From: Variovorax boronicumulans
GTDB taxonomy: Bacteria; Pseudomonadota; Gammaproteobacteria; Burkholderiales; Burkholderiaceae_C
Reading direction: 5' to 3'
Assembly: GCF_019352895.1 (NCBI RefSeq)
Contig: NZ_JAAAFX010000004.1
Coordinates: forward strand, 667,714-731,713
Length of the DNA: 64,000 nucleotides
A program made the translations under genes and the position numbers. The number at the start of each line of letters is the position of its first letter. Positions within the stretch are counted from its first letter, which is position 1. This document shows, piece after piece, positions 1-9,780 of the stretch. Below the pieces are notes generated by a model. It was not told the origin of the DNA, did not search any database, and saw nothing but the letters and a program-made list of their open reading frames with translations.

Positions 1-1526
1 CCGGCGACGACGCCTGCGTGGGCAGCGAGACCTCGGCCGCCATCGCCTCCGGCGATTACGCATTGGTGGTCGCCGACTTCCAGGGTCCGGCCCAGGTCGC
101 CGACGTGGCCGGCTACGGCAGCGACTACCAGAACGCCCTGGCCACGCTGGACCGCCGCCTGGCCGCCGTGCGCACCACGCTGGCCAGCCGCCGCCAGGCG
201 CACCCCGAGGAAGACTGGCTGGTGATCGTCGCGGGCACCCATGGCCTGGGCGCCACCGGCGTCGCCGACGGCATTCCGATGCCGTCGAACCTCGCCACCT
301 TCGTGGCGCTCGACCGTCCCGCCAACCTCGCGGTCACCGCGCCCCCCACGCTGCCGACGGCGATCGCGCCGTGGTACGCCTATGCGGCCCCGACCGACAT
401 CGCGCCCACGCTGCTGACCCACCTGTCGGCCCGCCCCGCCGCCAACGCCTACGCCATCGACGGCAGCCCGCTGGTCGGCCCGTCGGCGGTACGGCAGCTC
501 CAGGCCGCGACCAACGAGGCCCGCAGTGGCGTGGTGCTGGGCTGGACCCTGCCGACGCCGCCGGCCGCGCTCACGGTGCTGCGCGACGGCGAAGTGCTGG
601 CCACCCTTCCCGCCGACGCGACCGGCTACGAGGACACGGCGATGAAGCCTGCGGCCAGCGGCTTCTACACCTACAACTACACGGTAGTGGCGGGCAGCGT
701 GCCCACCTCGCTGCGCGCCACGCTGGACTACAAGAAGCCGGAGCCGCCGATCGAGCTGCTCGCCAGCCTGCGCGACGGCCTCACGCACCTGTTCGCGCTG
801 CAGGGCGCGCTGGCCGACCGCATCGACGCCGGCACGGTCTTCACGCCCTGGGTCACGGCTGCCGCGCCGGTCTACACCGCCGCCGGCGATGCGCCCTTCA
901 AGGGCACGGGCCGCGCGCTGGCCTCGACCAACTACGCCGGGCCCACGGTCTGCGCGTCCTGCGACGGCGGCCTGCGCATCCCGACCGCGAAGGTCACCAG
1001 CACCAGCACCTCCTTCAGCTTCGGCTTCTGGTTCCGCTCCGACGCCACGCGCTCGGGCATGCCGATCGTGTCGAACAAGAACTGGGGCAGCGGCGTCAAC
1101 CCCGGCATCGCGCTGGGGCAGTACGGCAGCGCCATCCGCTTCAACATCGGCAAGGGCGGCACGCGCCTGGGCGACAAGGACCTCAATTTCAGCGCCAACA
1201 CCTGGGTCTACGCCGCGATGACGGTCGACATCCCGGCCCTCAAAGCGACCTACTACGTGTTCGATCCGGTGCTCGGCATGCAGAGCAGTTCGGGCACGCT
1301 GACGGCGGACTACGTGGCGGCACTGAACGGCCTCAACAACGGCTTCTCGCTGAACGAGGACGGCGACGGCGGCTACGGCCCGGGCTACCGCAACGGCAAC
1401 GCCAGCAACACCATCGGCGGCCGCTTCGACTACAGCGAGTTCGGCAGCTGGAACCGCGCGCTGACCCTGGCCGAGATCACCTCGATCGCGCGCTCGGGCA
1501 AGTCGATCACCACGCTGCTGCCATGA
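1..1526 (+). CDS. Alkaline-phosphatase-fold protein with C-terminal LamG-like domain (5' end cut off)
   Basis: The reading frame is open to the left edge, so the N-terminus and the probable active site lie outside the window. The visible first ~150 residues look like the end of an alkaline phosphatase/nucleotide pyrophosphatase-type domain: a beta-strand ending in VIVAGTHGLG sits where family members carry a metal-binding SDHG. Here the Asp is Thr. A linker with a fibronectin-like stretch follows, then about 170 residues typical of concanavalin A/LamG folds (FSFGFWFRSD, GRFDYSEFGSWNRALTLAEI), which in the family bind glycans or surfaces. It is probably exported, given the enzymes that follow. 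The stop overlaps the in-frame upstream ATG of the next gene, and both precede a secreted phospholipase C, suggesting a shared job in phosphoester use. Substrate unknown; the domain call is by motif only. Confidence 0.6.
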   Translation, partial: GDDACVGSETSAAIASGDYALVVADFQGPAQVADVAGYGSDYQNALATLDRRLAAVRTTLASRRQAHPEEDWLVIVAGTHGLGATGVADGIPMPSNLATFVALDRPANLAVTAPPTLPTAIAPWYAYAAPTDIAPTLLTHLSARPAANAYAIDGSPLVGPSAVRQLQAATNEARSGVVLGWTLPTPPAALTVLRDGEVLATLPADATGYEDTAMKPAASGFYTYNYTVVAGSVPTSLRATLDYKKPEPPIELLASLRDGLTHLFALQGALADRIDAGTVFTPWVTAAAPVYTAAGDAPFKGTGRALASTNYAGPTVCASCDGGLRIPTAKVTSTSTSFSFGFWFRSDATRSGMPIVSNKNWGSGVNPGIALGQYGSAIRFNIGKGGTRLGDKDLNFSANTWVYAAMTVDIPALKATYYVFDPVLGMQSSSGTLTADYVAALNGLNNGFSLNEDGDGGYGPGYRNGNASNTIGGRFDYSEFGSWNRALTLAEITSIARSGKSITTLLP

Positions 1527-1537
1527 CGGAGGCCCGC

Positions 1538-1831
1538 ATGCAGACGCTTGGCACCGCCCCGGCTTCGCGCCCCGCCGCCTGGCGGTGGCTCTCGACCGCG
1601 GCGCTCGCCTGCGCGCTGGCCGCCTGCGGCGGTGGCAGCGGCGGCGCCGCTCCCGCCGACCCGGCCACGGGCGACGGCAACCCGGGCGGCGACACGCCCA
1701 CGGTGGTGGTCACGCCCAACGACCCGGCCACCGCCGGCCCGCCTGCCGACGCACTGACGCCGCCGGGCGAAACGCCGCAAGACCCTTCCACCCCGCCCCG
1801 GCGCCCTGCATCGGTGCGCTGCGCGCCCTGA
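1538..1831 (+). CDS. Small proline/glycine-rich lipoprotein
   Basis: A 97-residue protein with a basic N-terminus, a hydrophobic stretch (WLSTAALACALAAC) and a lipobox L-A-A-C, followed by a Gly/Ser/Ala/Pro-rich tail with no recognisable domain. It is predicted to be lipidated and anchored in the outer or inner membrane. I chose the ATG at 1538 because GGAGG lies at 1528-1532, 5 bases upstream; an in-frame ATG at 1523 overlaps the preceding stop (ATGA) and would add 5 residues. It lies between the LamG phosphatase-like gene and phospholipase C and is probably co-transcribed with both. Function not recognised. The low-complexity tail resembles lipoproteins that act as spacers or secretion helpers, but nothing proves a role. 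Confidence 0.6.
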   Translation: MQTLGTAPASRPAAWRWLSTAALACALAACGGGSGGAAPADPATGDGNPGGDTPTVVVTPNDPATAGPPADALTPPGETPQDPSTPPRRPASVRCAP

Positions 1832-1848
1832 GTTCCCGAGATCCGTCC

Positions 1849-3972
1849 ATGAAGAAGAACGACGACCATTCCCCAAGCCGCCGCGGCTTCCTGCGCGCCG
1901 CCACCGGCACGGCCGGTGCCGCCGCCGCGCTGGGCCTACTGCCGCCCAGCATACGCCGCGCGCTGGCCATCCCGGCCGCGCAGGACACCGGCACGATCAA
2001 CGATGTACAGCACGTGGTGATCCTGATGCAGGAGAACCGCTCCTTCGACCACTACTTCGGCACGCTGCGCGGCGTGCGCGGCTTCGGCGACCGCTTCCCG
2101 GTGCCGCTGGCCAACGGCCAGCCGGTCTGGAACCAGCCGGCCACCAGCGGCAGCGCGACCTGCCTGCCCTTCCACTACGACACCACCCGCACCAGCGCGC
2201 AGCGCACCACCGGCATGGCCCACAGCTGGGCCGACGGCCAGCAGGCCTGGAACGGCGGGCGCATGAACCAGTGGGTGGCGGCCAAGACGGCGCGCGCGCT
2301 GGGCCACTACAAGGAAAGCGACATGCCTTTCCAGTTCGCGCTGGCCAACGCCTTCACGGTGTGCGATGCCTACCACTGCAGCGAACTCACGGGCACCAAC
2401 TCGAACCGGCTGTTCCTCTGGACCGGCACCAACGACCCGCTGGGCCAGGGTGGCGGCCCGGCCATCGACAACACCAACGACGACCTCGCCAACGCGCCGG
2501 GCTACAGCTGGACCACCTACCCCGAGCGGCTGGAGGCCGCGGGCATCCGCTGGCAGGTCTACCAGGACATGGCGGACAACTACACCGACAACCCGCTTGA
2601 AGGCTTCACCAACTACCGCAACGCCTACTACACGGCCACGCCGAACGCGGCCCAGGCCTCGCTCAAGGCCCGCGCGCTGTCGACCCGCTCGCTGGACGAC
2701 CTGCGCGCCGATGTGACGGGCGGCACGCTGCCGCAGGTCAGCTGGATCGTGGCGCCGGCCAAGTACTCCGAACACCCCGGACCCTCGTCGCCGCTGTGGG
2801 GCGCCGAGTACACCTCGCGCGTGCTGGACGCGCTCACCGCCGACCCGGCGGTCTGGAGCAAGACCGTGCTGTTCGTCATGTTCGACGAGAACGACGGCTA
2901 CTTCGACCACATGCCGCCGCCCGCCATCCCCTCGCTCAACGACGACGGTACGCCGGCCGGCCAGAGCACGGTGTCGACGCTCGGCGAGCGCAACGACCTC
3001 AAGGCGCCCTACCGCGGCTCGCCCTACGGCATGGGCTGGCGCGTGCCGATGTACGTGGTGTCGCCCTGGAGCCGCGGCGGCTGGGTCGACTCCCAGGTCG
3101 CCGACCACACCTCGGTGATCCGCTTCCTCGAAGTCCGCTTCGGCGTGGTCGAGCCCAACATCAGCGCCTGGCGCCGTGCGGTCAGCAGCGACCTGCTCTC
3201 CTGCTTCAACTTCGCCACCCCCAACGCCACGCTGCCCGAGCTGCCGGTGATCACCAGCGCCGCGGCGGACGCGGCCATTGCGCAACAACTGACCTATCCG
3301 ACGCCGTCGGCGCCCGCCCCGGGCACCGGCAGCCTGCCACTGCAAGCCAGCGGCGTGCGCTACTCGCGCGCCCTGCCCTACGAACTGCACACCAGCGGCC
3401 GGCCCGACGTGGCGCGCCAGCAGTTCTGGCTGGTGTTCAGCAACACCGGCAAGGCGGGCGCGGTGTTCCATGTCTACAACCACCTCGCGCTCAACGCGGT
3501 GCCGCGCCGCTACACGGTCGAGGCCGGCAAGATGCTCAACGACAGCTGGGCGGTGGCCAGGGACGGCGGCTACGACCTGTCGGTGTTCGGCCCCAACGGC
3601 TTCTTCCGGCGCTTCCGCGGCAAGCTGCCGGCCACGCTGGCCGGCGGCGCGGGCCTGCCCGAGACCCGCGTCTGCTACGACACGGCCAACGGCGAGGTCT
3701 ACCTCGAACTGCAGAACCTCGGCAACATCGCCTGCACCGTGCGCATCGCCCCCGCGGCCTACCGCACCGACGGCCCCTGGACCTTCACGCTGGCGCCGGG
3801 CCAGGTCGTGCAGCAGCGCTGGGACCTGAGCTACAGCCGGCAGTGGTACGACTTCGTCGTGAGCGCCAACGCCGACGACGGCGACGTCTACCTGCGCCGC
3901 TTCGCCGGCCGGGTGGAGACGGGCGCGGACGGCATCAGCGACCCCGCGATGGGGCTGCTCGCACCGGCCTGA
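1849..3972 (+). CDS. Tat-exported phosphocholine-type phospholipase C
   Basis: A 707-residue enzyme of the bacterial phosphoesterase/phospholipase C family (PlcC/PlcN/PlcH type), which hydrolyses phosphatidylcholine or related lipids to diacylglycerol and a phospho-head group. A twin-arginine signal SRRGFLRAA is at residues 10-18 with a hydrophobic run after it, so a folded protein is exported. The family signature MQENRSFDHYFG lies at residues 60-71; MFDENDGYFDH and SDLLSCFNF are also typical. The C-terminal ~200 residues form the paired beta domains (DUF756 type) of this family. The start ATG fits the family's length and places the Tat motif correctly. It sits 17 bases after the lipoprotein gene and 40 bases before an ABC importer for phosphorylated amines or phosphonates, so it may feed head groups to that system. 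Lipid specificity cannot be read from sequence. Confidence 0.9.
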   Translation: MKKNDDHSPSRRGFLRAATGTAGAAAALGLLPPSIRRALAIPAAQDTGTINDVQHVVILMQENRSFDHYFGTLRGVRGFGDRFPVPLANGQPVWNQPATSGSATCLPFHYDTTRTSAQRTTGMAHSWADGQQAWNGGRMNQWVAAKTARALGHYKESDMPFQFALANAFTVCDAYHCSELTGTNSNRLFLWTGTNDPLGQGGGPAIDNTNDDLANAPGYSWTTYPERLEAAGIRWQVYQDMADNYTDNPLEGFTNYRNAYYTATPNAAQASLKARALSTRSLDDLRADVTGGTLPQVSWIVAPAKYSEHPGPSSPLWGAEYTSRVLDALTADPAVWSKTVLFVMFDENDGYFDHMPPPAIPSLNDDGTPAGQSTVSTLGERNDLKAPYRGSPYGMGWRVPMYVVSPWSRGGWVDSQVADHTSVIRFLEVRFGVVEPNISAWRRAVSSDLLSCFNFATPNATLPELPVITSAAADAAIAQQLTYPTPSAPAPGTGSLPLQASGVRYSRALPYELHTSGRPDVARQQFWLVFSNTGKAGAVFHVYNHLALNAVPRRYTVEAGKMLNDSWAVARDGGYDLSVFGPNGFFRRFRGKLPATLAGGAGLPETRVCYDTANGEVYLELQNLGNIACTVRIAPAAYRTDGPWTFTLAPGQVVQQRWDLSYSRQWYDFVVSANADDGDVYLRRFAGRVETGADGISDPAMGLLAPA

Positions 3973-4012
3973 GGCGCACCGCCGCAATCGAAGAACAAGG
4001 AACAGAAACGAC

Positions 4013-5016
<1,004 letters not shown>

Positions 5017-5020
<4 letters not shown>

Positions 5021-6672
5021 CGCCCTCGCTGCCCCTGCACGTCGCCGACCGCTGGCTGCTGCGCGCCTGCCTGTGGCTGCCGCTGGCCGGGCTGCTGCTG
5101 TTCTTCGGCCTGCCGATGCTGGCCATCGCCTGGCGCAGCCTGGTGCAGGACGGCGCGGGCGGGGGCATCGGGCTGGGCAACTACGCGGCGCTGTGGGACG
5201 CGCCAGGCGTCTGGCGCGCGCTGGGCAACAGCCTGCTGCTGGGCGGCGCGACCACGGTGGTCACGCTGCTGCTGGCCTTCGTCGTGGCCTTCGGCATCGA
5301 GCGCACCTGCATGCCCGGGCGCAACTTCACCGCCATCGGCATGTCGCTGCCGGTGCTCGCGCCCTCGCTGGTGCTGGGCCTGGGCCTGATCTTCCTGCTG
5401 GGGCGCAACGGCGTGGTCGGCAAGGCCTTCGGCGTGCGGCCCGAGATCTACGGCTTCTGGGGCCTGCTGATCGCCGACGTGCTCTACGCACTGCCGCAGG
5501 CGGTGCTGATCCTGCGCACTGCGCTGCGCCACGGTGACGCGCGCCAGTACGACGCGGCCGAGGTGCTGGGCGCCACGCCCTGGCGACAGTTCGTCGACAT
5601 CACGCTGCCGGGGGTGCGCTACGGCGTGCTGAGCGCAGGCTTCGTGGTGTTCACGCTGACCATCACCGACTTCGGCAACGCGGTGGTGATCGGCGGCAAC
5701 TTCCAGGTGCTGGCCACCGAGATCTACAACCAAGTCAGCGGCCAGATGAAGTTCGGCATGGGCGCGGTGATCGGCATCGTGCTGCTGGTGCCGGCCGCGC
5801 TGTCGGTGGCCATCGAGCACCTGGCGGCGCAGCGCCAGGCCGGCCTGGGCGCCGAATCGGCCCAGCCGCCGGTCCCCAAGCCCCGGCCGGCGCGCGACGG
5901 CGCCTTCTTCGCGGCTTCGCTGCTGATCGTGGGCGCGATCTACGCGGTGGTGCTGACGGTGGTGGTGGCGAGCTTCATCCGGCTCTGGCCCTACCGGCTC
6001 GACCTCACGCTCAAGCACTACGACATCCAGATCGCGGGCGGCTACGCACCGCTGTGGACCTCGATCCTGGTCTCGCTGATCGCCGCGGTGGTGGGCACGC
6101 TGCTGCTGTTCCTGCTGGCCTTCGGCGTGCAGCGGCTGCCCGGGCGCACCGCCAACGCGGCGCGGCTGCTGAGCGCGCTGCCGGTGGCCGTGCCCGGCCT
6201 GGTGCTGGGCCTGGCCTACGTCTTCACCTTCAATTCGGCCGCCATGCCCTGGGGCCTGCTCTACGGCAGCGCGGTGCTGCTGGCGATGTGCAACTACTAC
6301 CACCACCACACGCAGGGATTTGTGAGCATGATGACGGGCATGCGCACCGTCCCCGTCGCCCTCGAAGACGCCACCACGGTGCTGGGCGGCGGCGTGGCGC
6401 GCGTGCTGGCCGACGTCTACTGGCCCGCGCTGCGTACCACGCTGCTGGCCATTGCGGTGTTCCTGTTCATGCGCTCGATGGTCACGCTGTCGGCCGTGAT
6501 CTTCCTGATCACGCCCTCGCTCACGCTGAGCGCGGTCACGGTGATGCGGCTCGACGAGGCCGGCTTCACTTCCCAGGCCGCGGCCTTCTCCACCTGCATC
6601 ATGGCGGTGGTCGGCGCGATGGCGCTGCTGCTGCACCTGATCACGCGCCGCCCCGTGCCGGCCGCCCACTGA
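5017..6672 (+). CDS. Fused two-domain ABC permease, 2-aminoethylphosphonate/FbpB type
   Basis: A 551-residue inner-membrane protein made of two consecutive permease modules, each with about six transmembrane helices. The first runs from roughly residue 10 to 270. The second runs from roughly 300 to 545, after a hydrophilic linker containing PPVPKPRPARDG. EAA-type coupling loops are visible in both halves (AAEVLGATPWRQFVDITLP and a related segment ending in VYWPALRTT). Such fusion replaces two separate permeases, as in ferric-iron FbpB and the putative aminoethylphosphonate permease. The start overlaps the ATPase stop by 4 bases. The cargo is inferred only from family resemblance and the neighbouring phospholipase and ethanolamine lyase. 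Confidence 0.85.
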
Positions 6673-6694
6673 AACCCGTACCGTTTTGTCCACC

Positions 6695-7471
6695 ATGCTT
6701 CAAGAAGAACGATTCCTGCGCATCCGCAACCTGCTGGCCACCTTCTCGCGCGTGAGCGTCGAGCGCATCGTGCAGGACCTCTCGGTCTCGCGCGAGACCG
6801 TGCGGCGCGACCTGCTCGAACTCGAAGGCACGGGCGAGCTGCGCCGCGTGCACGGCGGCGCCGTCGCCACCGGCCCCGAACCCGAGGCGCCGCTGGCCGT
6901 GCGGCTGGTGGCGCGCCAGAAGGAGAAGCGCGCCATCGCCAAGGCCGCGGTCGGCCTGCTGCGCCCGGGCCAGACGCTGTTCCTCGACGCCGGCAGCACC
7001 ACCGCGATCCTGGCCGAGGAAATCGCCATGCTCAGCGGCATGACGGTGATCACCAACTCGCTGAACATCGCGCTCAAGCTGGCCGGTGCCGACGAGGGCC
7101 GCAGCTCGCACAACGTGGTGCGCCTGCTGGGCGGCGGCATCGACGTGGGCACGCAGGCCACGCACGGCGACGGCACGCTGGAGGACATCCGCCGCTTCCG
7201 GGTCGACGTGGCGCTGATGTCGCCCGTGGGCCTGCACGCCAAGCACGGCGCGATGAGCTTCGCGCACCACGAGGCCGCGGTGGCGCGCGCCATGGCCGAG
7301 CAGGCGCAGCAACTGGTGATCCTGGCCGACCACAGCAAGATCGGCGTGGCCAGCCGCGTGACCTACGCGCGCTGCGCCGACATCGACGTCATCGTGACCG
7401 ACGCCAAGGCGCGCGGCGTGGCGGCGCTGGCCGGCCTGCGCAAGGCCTGCGAGCGCGTCATCGTCGCCTGA
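6695..7471 (+). CDS. DeoR/GlpR-family transcriptional regulator
   Basis: A 258-residue regulator. An N-terminal winged helix-turn-helix (residues ~3-57) contains the recognition helix SVSRETVRRDLLELE and the wing RRVHGGAV. A C-terminal DeoR sensor domain of the isomerase-like fold (residues ~75-250) has LFLDAGSTTAILAEE and a MSPVGLHAKHGAMSF segment, which binds a phosphorylated effector in characterised relatives. I use the ATG at 6695; a TTG three codons earlier is the only nearby alternative. It lies 22 bases after the permease and 19 before eutB on the same strand, so it probably controls this operon. A phosphorylated head group or intermediate is a reasonable but unproven effector. Confidence 0.88.
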   Translation: MLQEERFLRIRNLLATFSRVSVERIVQDLSVSRETVRRDLLELEGTGELRRVHGGAVATGPEPEAPLAVRLVARQKEKRAIAKAAVGLLRPGQTLFLDAGSTTAILAEEIAMLSGMTVITNSLNIALKLAGADEGRSSHNVVRLLGGGIDVGTQATHGDGTLEDIRRFRVDVALMSPVGLHAKHGAMSFAHHEAAVARAMAEQAQQLVILADHSKIGVASRVTYARCADIDVIVTDAKARGVAALAGLRKACERVIVA

Positions 7472-7490
7472 GCCCCCACGGACCCGCGCC

Positions 7491-8897
7491 ATGCCCTACC
7501 GCCACACCCTCGGCACCGCCACCTGGGCCTTCTCCGACCTGCGCACGCTGATGGCCAAGGCCACGCCGGCGCGCTCGGGTGACGTGCTGGCGGGGCTGGC
7601 GGCGGCGAATGCGGTGGAGCGCATGGCCGCGCGCATGTGCCTGGCCGAGGTGCCGCTGCGGCGCTTCCTCGAGGAGCTGCTGGTGCCCTACGAAAGCGAC
7701 GAGGTCACGCGGCTGATCGTCGACACGCACGACGCCGCGGCCTTCGCGCCGATCGCGCACCTCACGGTCGGCGACTTCCGCGACTGGCTGCTGTCCGAGG
7801 CGGCCGACAGCGCGATGCTGGCGCGCGTGGCGCCCGGCATCACGCCCGAGATGGCGGCCGCGGTGAGCAAGCTGATGCGCCAGCAGGACCTGATCCTGGT
7901 GGCGCGCAAGTGCCGCGTGGTCACACGCTTTCGCAACACCCTCGGCCTGCCCGGCCACCTGGCGGTGCGGCTGCAGCCCAACCACCCGACCGACGACCTG
8001 CGCGGCATCGCGGCCTCGATGGTCGACGGCCTGCTCTACGGTGCGGGCGACGCGGTGATCGGCATCAACCCCGCGACCGACAGCCTGCCCGCGCTCACGC
8101 GGCTGGTGCACATGCTCGACGAGCTGATCGCCAAGCTGGGCATCCCCACGCAGTCCTGCGTGCTCACGCACGTGACCAACACCGTGCAGATGATCGAACA
8201 GGGCGCGCCGGTCGACCTGGTGTTCCAGTCGGTGGCCGGCACCCAGAAGGCCAACACCAGCTTCGGCATCGACCTGGCGCTGCTGCGCGAGGCGCACGAC
8301 GCCGCGCTGTCGCTGCGGCGCGGCCCGCTGGGCGACAACGTGATGTATTTCGAGACCGGCCAGGGCAGCGCGCTGTCGGCCGATGCGCACCACGGCGTCG
8401 ACCAGCAGACCTGCGAGGCGCGTGCCTATGCGGTGGCGCGCGCCTTCCGGCCGCTGCTGGTGAACACCGTCGTCGGCTTCATCGGGCCCGAGTACCTGTA
8501 CGACGGCAAGCAGATCGTCCGCGCCGGCTTGGAGGACCACTTCTGCGGCAAGCTCATGGGCCTGCCGCTGGGCTGCGACGTCTGCTACACCAACCATGCC
8601 GAGGCCGACTCCGACGACATGGACGCGCTGATGACGCTGCTGGGCACGGCCGGCCTGACCTTCCTCATGGGCGTGCCGGGCGCCGACGACATCATGCTCA
8701 ACTACCAGAGCACCTCCTTCCACGACGCGCTCTACCTGCGCGAGCTGCTGGGCCTGAAACGCGCCCCCGAGTTCGAGGCCTGGCTGCAGGCGATGCAGCT
8801 GAGCGATGCGAGTGGCCGCATGCTGCCGCTGACGGCGCAGCACCCGGCGCTGCAGCAGATGCGCCAGCTGCGCATCGGCGACGGAGGCACGCCATGA
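7491..8897 (+). CDS. eutB: Ethanolamine ammonia-lyase large subunit
   Basis: A 468-residue catalytic subunit of the adenosylcobalamin-dependent lyase that converts ethanolamine to acetaldehyde and ammonia. Length and sequence match the EutB family along the whole protein, including LTHVTNTVQMIEQGAPVDL, VMYFETGQGSALSADAHHG, GPEYLYDGKQI and GLPLGCDVCYTNHAEADSDDM. It is cytoplasmic and works as a large complex with EutC, whose gene overlaps its stop by ATGA. No EutA reactivase, microcompartment shell or Eat permease gene is present in the window, so this is the short, non-compartment form common in Proteobacteria. Position behind a DeoR regulator and an aminoethylphosphonate-type importer links it to amino-alcohol use. 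Confidence 0.96.
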   Translation: MPYRHTLGTATWAFSDLRTLMAKATPARSGDVLAGLAAANAVERMAARMCLAEVPLRRFLEELLVPYESDEVTRLIVDTHDAAAFAPIAHLTVGDFRDWLLSEAADSAMLARVAPGITPEMAAAVSKLMRQQDLILVARKCRVVTRFRNTLGLPGHLAVRLQPNHPTDDLRGIAASMVDGLLYGAGDAVIGINPATDSLPALTRLVHMLDELIAKLGIPTQSCVLTHVTNTVQMIEQGAPVDLVFQSVAGTQKANTSFGIDLALLREAHDAALSLRRGPLGDNVMYFETGQGSALSADAHHGVDQQTCEARAYAVARAFRPLLVNTVVGFIGPEYLYDGKQIVRAGLEDHFCGKLMGLPLGCDVCYTNHAEADSDDMDALMTLLGTAGLTFLMGVPGADDIMLNYQSTSFHDALYLRELLGLKRAPEFEAWLQAMQLSDASGRMLPLTAQHPALQQMRQLRIGDGGTP

Positions 8898-9679
8898 CCG
8901 ACGCCGATCCCTGGGACGACCTGCGCGCCTACACCGCGGCCCGGCTGGCTTTGGGCCGCAGCGGCGCCAGCATGCCCACGGGCGAGCTGTTGCGCTTCGG
9001 CTTCGCCCATGCGCAGGCGCGCGACGCGGTGCATGCGGCCCTCGACGTCGACGCACTCGCGCAGGCGCTGGCCGACGACGGCCTGGCCAGCGTGCCCGTC
9101 CACAGCGCCGCGCCCGATCGCGCGGCCTACCTGCTGCGGCCCGACCTGGGACGGCGCCTGGACGATGCGAGCGTGCAGGCGCTGCGCATGGCTGCGGGCC
9201 CGAGCCCGGTGGCCGGCTGCGACCTGCTGCTGGTGGTGGGCGACGGCCTGTCCTCGCTGGCGGTCGAGCGCAATGCCCGCCCGCTGATCGCCGCGCTGCG
9301 CACGCACGCGCCCGCCGACTGGCGCCTCGGCCCGGTGGTGATCGCGCAGCAGGCGCGCGTGGCACTGGCCGACGAGGCCGGCGCGCTGCTCGGCGCGCAA
9401 CTGGTGGCGATGCTGATCGGCGAGCGCCCCGGCCTGAGTTCGCCCGACAGCCTGGGCCTGTACCTGACCTGGCAGCCCGCGGTCGGCCGCCACGACGCCG
9501 AGCGCAACTGCATCTCGAACATCCGGCCCGAGGGCCTGGACCCCGAAACCGCCGCCCGCCGCTTCTGGTGGCTGGCCCGCGAAGCCAAGCGCCTGCAGCT
9601 CACCGGCGTGCAGCTCAAGGACCGCAGCGACCACGCCGTGATCGCGGCCCCGCCCGCCTCGCCTTCGCTGCCCGACTGA
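8894..9679 (+). CDS. eutC: Ethanolamine ammonia-lyase small subunit
   Basis: A 261-residue partner of EutB that completes the cobalamin-binding lyase. Typical EutC features are LLRFGFAHAQARDAVHAALD near the N-terminus, CDLLLVVGDGLSSLAVERNA in the middle, and YLTWQPAVGRHDAERNCISNI followed by AARRFWWLAREAKRLQLTGVQLKD at the end; Cys in RNCISNI is a conserved family position. The start ATG overlaps the eutB stop (ATGA), and GGAGG in the end of eutB serves as ribosome site. It is the last gene of the block; a perfect GC-rich hairpin lies about 20 bases after its stop. Confidence 0.95.
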   Translation: MTDADPWDDLRAYTAARLALGRSGASMPTGELLRFGFAHAQARDAVHAALDVDALAQALADDGLASVPVHSAAPDRAAYLLRPDLGRRLDDASVQALRMAAGPSPVAGCDLLLVVGDGLSSLAVERNARPLIAALRTHAPADWRLGPVVIAQQARVALADEAGALLGAQLVAMLIGERPGLSSPDSLGLYLTWQPAVGRHDAERNCISNIRPEGLDPETAARRFWWLAREAKRLQLTGVQLKDRSDHAVIAAPPASPSLPD

Positions 9680-9698
9680 TTCACCGTTGTTCCCCCCG

Positions 9699-9724
9699 CC
9701 TGCGCAGGAATCCGCCTGCGCAGG
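9699..9724 (+). terminator. Hairpin after eutC formed by a duplicated palindrome
   Basis: The 12-mer CGCCTGCGCAGG occurs twice (9697-9708 and 9713-9724). Because CCTGCGCAGG is its own reverse complement, the two copies pair to a perfect 10-bp stem with loop AATCCG. There is no T-run behind it, so it may stop or pause transcription only weakly, or stabilise the eut mRNA 3' end. Confidence 0.45.
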
Positions 9725-9780
9725 GCCTCGCCTCGTCGGTGGCCACCAGCCGCCGCGTCCTTAAAAATGGAGTTTTCCCA

